Of a stretch of DNA of 6,471 nt, positions 1-5,473 are shown in pieces (within the stretch, counting starts at the first letter, position 1; every line of letters begins with the position of its first letter). Source of the stretch: Gemmatimonadota bacterium. Lineage in GTDB: Bacteria; GCA-2686955. Position numbers and translations under genes: made by a program. The stretch covers positions 1 through 6,471 of the forward strand of contig NYZA01000099.1 of the NCBI GenBank assembly GCA_002686955.1, read 5' to 3'. The notes under the pieces are model-generated. The model searched no databases. It was given only the letters and a program-made list of their open reading frames with translations, and had not been told where the DNA came from.

Positions 1-1216
1 CCCGATGGGCGGGGTTGACCACCCGTGTGGTATCAGGAAGGTCTTCAATGGCATGGGTGATAAGACTATCAAGGCCATAGTGTTGAAGCATGTATCGGAA
101 GAAGTTTTCCTGGCTCCACCGGCCGAACATTGCCGACGCCAGGGTGCTCCGATCACTGATGTAGTCGGTGGCGATGATGGGTGTCTGATGACCACTCTCT
201 GTTCGCTTGCGGATCTCTCTTACCCATACATCTCCCTGCGGGAGATATACGCCGCGCTCCGCCAGAGACATCTCCACGCTCTCCCAGTTGTTGAGCGTGA
301 CGGACTCGACGCCGAATTCCTCGATCGGCCAATCAGGTCCCGCCGATTTGCGGTAGGTCACGCAGGCAATGCGTCGCCTTTTCATGGTGGCGAACAGAAC
401 CGGACTGTAGCCTTCTCGATCGAACACCAACGTGAAGCGATGCAGGAGAGGATTGCCTTGGAGTGCCTCGTTGTCGACCAGCTCGGGGGAATCTCTTTCG
501 ATCCGTGGCACGATGTCGTCGACGAGCACCTTGACCAACCCGGGGTCGACCGGTTTGGACACGACAAAGAATGGTTGTGCGTCCAAGGCATTGACCCAGT
601 AGTCCGTGGTCCCACGCAGGCACAGACGTTGGCGACTCACATAGCGCCTGGGCAACGACGTCTGGGACCCATGATAAACCCGTACGTGTCCATCGACATA
701 GAGCAGCCCCGCGGCTTCAGGATCATCGTGCATCCATTCTCGACACAGTGCGGCGCTCCATTTCTCGGGGCAACCGGTCTCCCCCAGTAGACGGAGCTTG
801 TTGCGAAGTGTACGCACCTCGGGCACCCGATCGAGCCCGAGCAACTTGCCCCATTCCCCAGGCGAACAGTAGCGCAAGCACTCTAGAGCCTTCACTCTCG
901 CCAACGCCAGGAACGCCAAGAGCAACATTATGCTGCTCAAGCCATAATAGCCCCTAGGAAGCTCGAAATGCGCCGCGCCAACGCGCAGCAATCCAGTGCT
1001 GACAAGGGATGGCAACGCCAATAACACACCGGCATTCGGCACATCCGACACCGCGATGAAGTTCGGTTCGACCGGCCCGGAGAGTCCGATGCTGGCCAAC
1101 AAGCGGCCCGCCGTATCGGTAGCACCCATCCCCAAAGGCGCGGCGGCGTCCTGCGCGCTGCGCTTGCTCTTCGTATCTACCGGCTCTCCTTGTCCGGGTG
1201 CCTCCTCAATACAGTT
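1..1216 (-). CDS. Transposase, catalytic part (frame after the A8 run), 3' end off-window
   Basis: Reading from the A run (AAC TGT ATT GAG...) to the window edge gives about 405 codons without a stop, in the frame +1 to the N-terminal part. The translation holds typical features of a DDE transposase. YVDGHVRVYHG has a candidate first Asp at 692-694. LVFDREGYSP has a candidate second Asp at 419-421. RWSQENFFRYM has a candidate Glu at 107-109. Between them lie GTTDYWVNALDAQPFFVV and a Pro-Gly turn. A conserved-looking GEWGKLLGLDR block precedes the catalytic core. These motifs and their order support an RNase H-like strand-transfer domain. This segment has no start codon of its own near the junction; the nearest in-frame TTG and ATG lie about 70 bases downstream of the A run. 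Expression therefore probably needs a frameshift, or the gene is a decayed copy. The C-terminus lies beyond the left edge. Confidence 0.7.
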
Positions 1217-1727
1217 TTTTTTCTCGCAGACGCCCGTCTCTTACCGCCTTGCCCACCGTATTCGGCTTCAATCCAAGCTCGTGCGCCGCCTCGGCCCGTG
1301 GCATGCCCGCATCCAGCAACGCCTGGACCTTCTCCAGAACCTCCGGTGTGAGCACAGATGGACCACGACCCTTGCGCCGCGCATAGAAACCACCCGGACC
1401 TTTCTCCCTGTACAGCCGAACCGCACGTTTCACGCTCACTGCCGGAATCCCGAATGCACGGATAATGTCCCGCGATCTGGCTGTGCCGTTCACGATCAGC
1501 TGGCTGGTGAACATCCGAAACGTGCGCGTATCGTCAACGTCGTGGTGCATGATCGGAGCGTTGCCCAAGAAGTAAACCACACGGCCGTCTCGCTGCTCCG
1601 CGACCAGCTCGGCGGTTATGTGGATTGCCCCCGCGGGGAACATGGGAAGTTGCAGCTGCGGCATAAACGCTTCCTCGTCTTCGAATCCAAGAATGATCCT
1701 CTCATTGTAGAGCGCAATCGAGGTCAT
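1206..1727 (-). CDS. Transposase, N-terminal DNA-binding part (frame before the A8 run)
   Basis: This 173-residue frame is the front of the transposase. Residues 7-33 (from YNER to FPAG) form the N-terminal segment I associate with this family. Residues about 82-107 look like a first helix-turn-helix (SRDIIRAFGIPAVSVKRAVR). Residues about 127-167 look like a second one (the LTPEVLEKVQALL region followed by AAHELGLKPNTVGKAVRDG). They are joined by a basic Arg/Gly-rich linker, as in many transposases that bind terminal repeats. The ATG at 1727 is the earliest possible start, because the codon before it is a TGA in the same frame. No convincing Shine-Dalgarno sequence precedes it. The frame ends LREKKLY at a TGA (1206-1208), just after eight A residues. 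The protein has no catalytic domain in this frame, so alone it could act at most as a DNA-binding regulator. Confidence 0.75.
   Translation of the reverse strand: MTSIALYNERIILGFEDEEAFMPQLQLPMFPAGAIHITAELVAEQRDGRVVYFLGNAPIMHHDVDDTRTFRMFTSQLIVNGTARSRDIIRAFGIPAVSVKRAVRLYREKGPGGFYARRKGRGPSVLTPEVLEKVQALLDAGMPRAEAAHELGLKPNTVGKAVRDGRLREKKLY
1214..1223 (-). other. A8 run at the transposase frame junction (possible slippage site)
   Basis: On the minus strand the sequence is G, eight A, then C. In the first frame it reads GAA AAA AAA CTG TAT TGA and stops. The catalytic frame requires AAC TGT ATT GAG, equal to dropping one base (+1) or having seven A. The ordinary -1 frame closes after about ten codons at a TAG, so a classic -1 A-AAA-AAG type slip does not rescue the gene. 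A one-base loss by RNA polymerase slippage on the A run would. An AGGAGG sequence follows directly after the stop (1201-1206 on the minus strand), but it lies downstream of the run, unlike the upstream stimulators of prfB and dnaX. A mutation or a homopolymer sequencing error explains the data equally well. Confidence 0.5.
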
Positions 1728-1766
1728 TCAAGAATCACGTGAGCCGCGCCGGAACTTACTCGCGCA

Positions 1767-1790
1767 GCCGTGCACTATCATACGCACGGC
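1767..1790. repeat. 7-bp inverted repeat with a 10-base spacer
   Basis: GCCGTGC (1767-1773) and GCACGGC (1784-1790) are exact reverse complements around ACTATCATAC. It lies 40 bases upstream of the transposase start. It could be an operator or a subterminal transposase-binding site, or a small hairpin. There is no T-tract, so it is not a standard terminator. Confidence 0.4.
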
Positions 1791-1833
1791 ATTGCGTTAC
1801 AATGGCTTGCACGATTCCAGGGCGTCGCGGATC

Positions 1834-1847
1834 GATCTCCCGAGATC
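1834..1847. repeat. Short dyad GATCTC-CC-GAGATC
   Basis: Six-base arms flank two bases. This is the size of a small operator half-site pair. It sits about 108 bases before the start of the secreted peptidoglycan-binding gene and immediately before the orphan AGGAGGT. It could be a regulatory site for that gene. A 6-bp dyad can also arise by chance. Confidence 0.25.
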
Positions 1848-1943
1848 AGGAGGTCTGAAGTTATTCTTGCGCGGACCCTTAGGCAGCAAAGCGCTCGAGA
1901 ACCCGGTCGCGCCGAATTGTGAGGGCGCCGCCGCCAGAATCCC

Positions 1944-1948
1944 GGAGA
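1944..1948 (+). promoter_or_regulatory. Shine-Dalgarno GGAGA for the gene starting at 1955
   Basis: GGAGA lies six bases before the ATG at 1955. This supports that start over the ATG at 1919, whose extra 12 residues are Arg/Pro-rich and would precede the signal peptide. Confidence 0.6.
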
Positions 1949-1954
1949 AGCCCG

Positions 1955-2581
1955 ATGTCCCGTCTCTATCGACTCCGCCTCCAATGTTCCACCTTGGTCC
2001 TGGGCACGCTCCTCATGCTCGGGGCGCCCGATGCCCTTCGGGCCCAGGAGTACGGACCGATCGAATCGGGCGAAGCCGTGCAGATCGCCCTCACCGCGCT
2101 CGGCTACGATCCGGGTCCGATCGACGGGATCGTCGGCCCACGAACCCGCGGTGCGATCGTCGAATTCCAGGTCGCTCATGAGCTGCCAGAGGATGGTGAA
2201 GCCGATCTCGCGACGATCAACGCCATCGTGGCCCAGCTGAACCTCGGCATCGGCGACGCCGACCCCTCCCGCTTCCGCCAGGATCTCTTCGATGCTCTGA
2301 TGAACACCCGGGCCAGCTGGGATCGGTACCTCCCGCCTGGAGGCGAGTTCGAAGAGCAAGCGGCCCCCACCCTCCACGCCGAAGCCGCCGCGGCCGGAGA
2401 GGAGCCCGCTCCGCCTCTCCGAAAGTCCTTTTTCCGGGGCAACACGAAGACCAAGGTCTTTCATCACTACGAGTGTCGCTACTTCGACTGCAAGCACTGC
2501 ACCGAGCCATTCAACACGGAGCAGGGAGCGGTCGACGCGGGCTACCGCGCCTGCAAGCTCTGCAGTATCAAAGACGAATGA
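1955..2581 (+). CDS. Secreted peptidoglycan-binding protein with C-terminal Ada-like metal-binding module
   Basis: A 208-residue exported protein. Residues 1-30 form a signal peptide: basic start (MSRLYRLRLQ), hydrophobic core 13-23, likely cleavage after ALRA. Residues about 36-92 match the PG_binding_1 fold, with VQIALTALGYDPGPIDGIVGPRTRGAIVEFQ being the usual repeat core; this domain binds cell-wall peptidoglycan. An acidic and Ala/Pro-rich linker follows (about 100-158). Residues about 162-203 resemble the Ada zinc-binding domain: H170-x3-C174, then C200-x2-C203 in GYRACKLC, with spacing close to Ada's C42 to C69/C72. The Ada methyl-acceptor Cys38 position holds His, so methylphosphotriester repair is not expected. 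C179 and C182 are extra cysteines. Such His-variant modules also occur in some secreted nuclease-like proteins, but no nuclease domain is present here. The role is unknown; a wall-anchored metal-binding or structural protein is my inference. It converges on the RDD gene. Confidence 0.8.
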   Translation: MSRLYRLRLQCSTLVLGTLLMLGAPDALRAQEYGPIESGEAVQIALTALGYDPGPIDGIVGPRTRGAIVEFQVAHELPEDGEADLATINAIVAQLNLGIGDADPSRFRQDLFDALMNTRASWDRYLPPGGEFEEQAAPTLHAEAAAAGEEPAPPLRKSFFRGNTKTKVFHHYECRYFDCKHCTEPFNTEQGAVDAGYRACKLCSIKDE

Positions 2582-2590
2582 GAAGAGGGG

Positions 2591-2617
2591 GATTATTGAG
2601 GAGCGTGCTCAATCGTC
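2591..2617. terminator. Possible bidirectional hairpin between convergent genes
   Basis: ATTGAG (2595-2600) pairs with CTCAAT (2608-2613) around a seven-base loop. After one mismatch the stem can extend by three more pairs (2591-2593 with 2615-2617, one of them G-T). It lies in the 27-base gap between convergent stops and overlaps the RDD stop codon. No T-tract follows on either strand, so termination is uncertain. Confidence 0.3.
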
Positions 2618-3163
2618 CCGAGCGGTCGGGAGCGCAGGCTTGGCTCCGACCTTCGTCCCAGCCACCGAATCGTGCCCCGTCATGGACCCCCCGAGCACAG
2701 GAAGGCATGCGCCCAGCACCAGCACTCCCGCCCCGAAAGAGAGAGCGGCAAGGAGCCACGCTCCAACCGCCAAACCCACGGCGAACCCGAATAGCGGCCC
2801 GGTCTTGACGGCCGCCCTGATCCACAGCGCCCCCGGGGACACGTCCCCACCCTCTTCGCCGGTCACGATCAGGCGCATCAGCATCTTACCGGGAGTGCGG
2901 CCCGTGAGCGGTTCCGAGAGCAGAACGAGCGCCAGGGCGAGCGGAATGCCGTAGCCGACCGTGCCGAGCACGCCGAGAACCAACGGGACTGGCCCCTTCC
3001 AGATCGTCCCCGGGCTACCGATGGCGAAGGTGTCGACCGCCCGTTCCGCGAAGTAGTGCCCCGAACTGCCCGCGAGCAGCATCGCCAAGAGCAGACCGAG
3101 GGCGCCGTCGACCAGGCCGGCGGCGAACCGTCGGGCTAGCCCTGCTCTATCGCCGCCAATCAC
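2609..3163 (-). CDS. RDD-family membrane protein
   Basis: A 184-residue inner-membrane protein of the RDD family. The N-terminal helix carries the family signature (R12-FAAGLV-D19). The loop LTGRTPGKMLMRL (86-98) matches the usual GxTxGKxxxxL motif after the second helix. HDSVAGTKV (164-172) matches the C-terminal HDxxAGT motif, with D165. Hydrophobic segments lie at about 13-32, 59-82 and 122-158; the last is long enough for two passes. The start is a GTG at 3163 inside the end of the upstream gene, a 17-base overlap that suggests translational coupling. RDD proteins are poorly characterised; some have been linked to ion or solute transport, but nothing here fixes a substrate. The pairing with the exported protein upstream is the only context clue. 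Confidence 0.82.
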   Translation of the reverse strand: MIGGDRAGLARRFAAGLVDGALGLLLAMLLAGSSGHYFAERAVDTFAIGSPGTIWKGPVPLVLGVLGTVGYGIPLALALVLLSEPLTGRTPGKMLMRLIVTGEEGGDVSPGALWIRAAVKTGPLFGFAVGLAVGAWLLAALSFGAGVLVLGACLPVLGGSMTGHDSVAGTKVGAKPALPTARDD

Positions 3164-3728
3164 CGCGGTCGGCCTTGATCGCTCCCCAGGTTCGATCCTG
3201 AACCGACACCGTCTTCGTGAGGTGGACGACTCCGGCGCCGCCGCTGGGCGAAGTGAAATCGAAGGTTCCGTCGATCTGGCTGTCGGTGGCGGTGCCGATG
3301 AATGTGAAATCGCCGAAGTTCAACGGCGCGGTGACGGTGCCCGTGCCTTGGCCCGCGTCGCCGTTGAGTGTCCCGCTGCCGGTGCCAACGGTGGCTGCCT
3401 GGAAGTCGAACGTGAGCAGGTCGCCGTTCGCCTGGCCGGTGAGCGTGCCCGGCTCGTCTCCCAGCCCGAGCGAGCGCAGATCGATCACCCCGGTGGCGTC
3501 GTATTGCGACCCCGCGACCTCGAAGGTCATATCGAGCTCCCCCCCGACGGAGTAGATCGTGTCCTGCCAGCTTCCCAGCCAATCGCCGGCCAGGGAAGGC
3601 AGCTCCGCCGCTCCACTCAGTCCGAGCCTGCGCGCCTGAGCGTCGCCACGGTCGGCTCGGGGGAGAAGGGTGGCGCCGATCAAAAGGGCGGCGAGATAGA
3701 GCGGTGTCGTCCAGGTGCGTCGTGCCAT
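3147..3728 (-). CDS. Exported beta-rich protein of unknown function
   Basis: A 193-residue protein from the ATG at 3728, chosen because of a very strong GGAGGAGG five bases upstream. Upstream starts (ATG at 3758, GTG at 3779) would put 10-17 polar residues before the signal peptide. Residues 1-32 look like a signal peptide: MARRT, hydrophobic 10-22, possible cleavage after GDAQA. The mature part opens with LAGDWLGSW and continues with alternating Gly/Thr/Ser/Asp-rich strands (GTLTGQANGDLLTFDFQ, GTLNGDAGQGTGTV, NFGDFTFIGTATDSQIDGTFDFTS). This pattern suggests a small antiparallel beta-barrel or sandwich, in the manner of lipocalin-like ligand-binding proteins. There are no cysteines and no catalytic motif I can name. 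It follows the glycosyltransferase by 56 bases and overlaps the RDD gene, so all are probably co-transcribed. Confidence 0.7.
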   Translation of the reverse strand: MARRTWTTPLYLAALLIGATLLPRADRGDAQARRLGLSGAAELPSLAGDWLGSWQDTIYSVGGELDMTFEVAGSQYDATGVIDLRSLGLGDEPGTLTGQANGDLLTFDFQAATVGTGSGTLNGDAGQGTGTVTAPLNFGDFTFIGTATDSQIDGTFDFTSPSGGAGVVHLTKTVSVQDRTWGAIKADRGDWRR

Positions 3729-3730
3729 CG

Positions 3731-3738
3731 CCTCCTCC
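3731..3738 (-). promoter_or_regulatory. Strong Shine-Dalgarno GGAGGAGG deciding the start at 3728
   Basis: GGAGGAGG reads on the minus strand directly before CG-ATG. The first GGAGG is spaced five bases from the ATG. It sits within 56 bases of the preceding stop, so translation of this gene need not depend on coupling to the glycosyltransferase. Confidence 0.7.
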
Positions 3739-3784
3739 GAAATTTTGTGGGTCGACATGCGCGCGAATGAAACTAGCACGTGTC

Positions 3785-5473
3785 TCAGGAGCGCGGGGCG
3801 TCCGGATAGGCCGGGTCCTCCGGAGGATCGTCTCCCCGCAGGATCGCCACCATTCTCGGGAGGTGAGCACGGTAGCTGAAGCGCTTCCGCACGGTCTCCT
3901 TGGCCGCGTCACCGAGGCGCGAACGCAGATCGGGATCGGCCACCAGACGTTCCAATGCGCTTGTCCACGCCGCCGGGCTCCTCGGTGCGAGCCCGTCGAA
4001 CCCCTCGGTCACGATCCGGGCGTTGGCGCCGAGAGGCGTCACCACCGGGGGCACGCCGCAGGCCATGAACTGCAGCGCCTTGAAGCCGCACTTCGAGGCC
4101 GGCTCCTCTCCCGCCTCCAGAGGCATCAGGCCCACATCGAACTCAGCCAGATCCTCGATCTCGCGCTCGAGGGTCCAGGTGCGGTTTTCAACCTTCACGC
4201 CGCGAATGGCGTGGGGCGCCGAAGACACGACCCGCAGCTCGACCTCGGACGTTGCCGCTATCCTTTCCAGAGCCGGCGCGATGCCATCGAGATGCCGCAG
4301 GTTCCAGGGGGTACCGACCCAGCCCAAGACGGTCGGGGCGCCGGCGTCGCGCGAGCGATCTACCGCTGCGTAGCGGTCGACGTCGATGCAGGTGGGGACG
4401 ATATGGACATCCTTCGCGTCGGTTCGAGACCGGCGGGCGTAGTCGGCGAGGGTCGGATTCCCGGCGATGACGGCGTCGGCCATGGCGATCGAGCGGGCCA
4501 CCCGATCGGGCCGCCGCAGGGCTTCGTAGATGGCCGAAAGCAGTCGATTGCCCGAGCGAGGCGGCTGGTAGTAGAGATGGATTGCGTCGTCGAGGTCGAC
4601 AATCATGCGCGGTCCCATCCGCCGGAGGACCTCCTCCATGGCCGGTCCCCCGTACGGGAAGTATGGGAAGAGCGCCATGCGGACCACCACGACATCGTCG
4701 CCCGCCACGCGGAAGAGCTGCGTCAGGCGGCGCAGGAATACCGCCACCATGTAGATCGAGCGCCCTCCCGGTGTGCCGCGACCGAAGGTGGCGGCGTGGA
4801 AGGCGGATTCGGAAGGCTCGAGGGCGCGGCAATCGATCCCTTCGATCCCTTTCAGCCGCTCGACCCAATGGTGCACGCGATAGCGCGCGCCCGCCGCCGA
4901 TCGGGGATAGAAAGCCAGAAAGGTGACGCGTAGCGGGTCGCGTCGATGACGCAGCCTTCGCGCGGCGAGACCGATCAGTGGCGCGACCCATCTCAGGGCC
5001 CGGAGCAGCGCCAGCGCGGCGAGGGCGAAGACGATCTCGAATGCGAGCAGGAGCCGATGGCCCACTCCGCGCAGCGCCCAGGAGGCGAGTAGACGTGGGC
5101 GCGTCATCGGCCGCGCGTTGCCGTCGTCCACTTCGGCCGGAGCGCCGGCGCGAAGAGCCGCCCACTCGATCCAGAAGCAGCCCCGCCCACCGGGCTGGGG
5201 GTGGAGAACGATGACGCGCGCCGGGCTCAGTGTCCGGATCGCTCGGGCGAGCGCTCGTGCATCCGCCGAGCCGAATTCACTGGGGGACCAGGCGGCCTCG
5301 TACGCGGCATCGGGATCGCCCGTCGCGCGCAGCCCAAAGCCCCCTTTCTCCCGGCGAACGACCAGATGCACGGGGCCCAGCTCCATCGCCCTCGAAAACA
5401 CCGATTTCGAGCGGGCGGCTCCGGCGCTCGGAAAGAGCACGATCGGTGCTTTGGCGCCCTCGGTCGACGTCAC
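3785..5473 (-). CDS. GT-B glycosyltransferase (GT4-like) with N-terminal extension and hydrophobic segment
   Basis: A 562-residue protein. The start is the GTG at 5473, which overlaps the upstream stop as GTGA and has a GGAGG ten bases before it (5484-5488). Residues about 182-545 form the glycosyltransferase. VTFLAFYPRSAAGARYRVHHWVERL is the N-terminal fold start. IVDLDDAIHL (291-300) and ADAVIAGNPTLADY are typical of this group. LGWVGTPWNLRHLD begins the C-terminal Rossmann half. EPASKCGFKALQFMACGVPPVVTPLGANARIV (457-488) is the nucleotide-sugar binding region, with the K-x4-A-L-Q-x-M-A-x-G-x-P pattern. The enzyme should transfer a sugar from a nucleotide donor, probably in surface glycan assembly. 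Unusually, residues 1-180 add a soluble Rossmann-like stretch (IVLFPSAGAARSK...; RVIVLHPQPGG) and a hydrophobic region at about 141-170 that may anchor the catalytic part at the membrane. The donor and acceptor cannot be told. Confidence 0.82.
   Translation of the reverse strand: MTSTEGAKAPIVLFPSAGAARSKSVFSRAMELGPVHLVVRREKGGFGLRATGDPDAAYEAAWSPSEFGSADARALARAIRTLSPARVIVLHPQPGGRGCFWIEWAALRAGAPAEVDDGNARPMTRPRLLASWALRGVGHRLLLAFEIVFALAALALLRALRWVAPLIGLAARRLRHRRDPLRVTFLAFYPRSAAGARYRVHHWVERLKGIEGIDCRALEPSESAFHAATFGRGTPGGRSIYMVAVFLRRLTQLFRVAGDDVVVVRMALFPYFPYGGPAMEEVLRRMGPRMIVDLDDAIHLYYQPPRSGNRLLSAIYEALRRPDRVARSIAMADAVIAGNPTLADYARRSRTDAKDVHIVPTCIDVDRYAAVDRSRDAGAPTVLGWVGTPWNLRHLDGIAPALERIAATSEVELRVVSSAPHAIRGVKVENRTWTLEREIEDLAEFDVGLMPLEAGEEPASKCGFKALQFMACGVPPVVTPLGANARIVTEGFDGLAPRSPAAWTSALERLVADPDLRSRLGDAAKETVRKRFSYRAHLPRMVAILRGDDPPEDPAYPDAPRS

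Larger units (their letters stand above)
1..1727 (-). mobile_element. Insertion element, 5' part, with a split transposase gene; far end off-window
   Basis: Two consecutive minus-strand reading frames together encode a transposase-like protein: paired helix-turn-helix regions, then a DDE-type catalytic core. The element runs off the left edge, so its terminus, the transposase C-terminus and any target-site duplication on that side cannot be seen. The right boundary is also unresolved. It should lie between the transposase start (1727) and the next gene (1955), but a terminal inverted repeat cannot be identified without its partner. By eye the DNA is less GC-rich than the rest of the window, which would fit acquired DNA; I did not count this. 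The family looks like the large, roughly 900-residue putative transposases scattered through high-GC bacteria. I recognise the type from its motifs but cannot assign a named IS family. Confidence 0.75.
1728..1954. other. Non-coding stretch between the divergent transposase and secreted-protein genes
   Basis: These 227 bases hold no gene I can support. They must contain the upstream end of the insertion element and the promoter of the gene at 1955. Two short dyads are visible (listed separately). TACAAT at 1798-1803 could be a plus-strand -10 box, but no matching -35 hexamer is visible 16-18 bases upstream. A perfect AGGAGGT at 1848-1854 is not followed by a convincing start codon at normal spacing, so it looks like an orphan Shine-Dalgarno match or a relic. 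Confidence 0.5.

Noticed and set aside
5-790. Long plus-strand open frame of 261 codons
   Set aside because: It is antisense to the transposase catalytic region, whose minus-strand translation carries recognisable DDE motifs. The plus-strand product has no domain-like features.
1201-1206. AGGAGG after the first transposase stop as a reinitiation site for the catalytic part
   Set aside because: No start codon in the catalytic frame lies at a usable distance; the nearest TTG and ATG are about 60 bases further on.
996-1742. Plus-strand open frame of 248 codons
   Set aside because: It lies opposite both transposase parts and crosses the frame junction. Its composition is that of an antisense shadow.
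1797-1803. Plus-strand promoter based on TACAAT
   Set aside because: No -35 hexamer at a suitable distance, so it is mentioned only as a weak possibility in the intergenic entry.
1778-2497. Minus-strand open frame of 239 codons
   Set aside because: It is antisense to the secreted peptidoglycan-binding protein, which has a signal peptide, a recognisable domain and a ribosome site.
3704-4933. Plus-strand open frame of 409 codons
   Set aside because: It is antisense to the glycosyltransferase. The His/Arg-rich product is typical of a reverse frame in high-GC DNA, and the minus strand has clear glycosyltransferase motifs.
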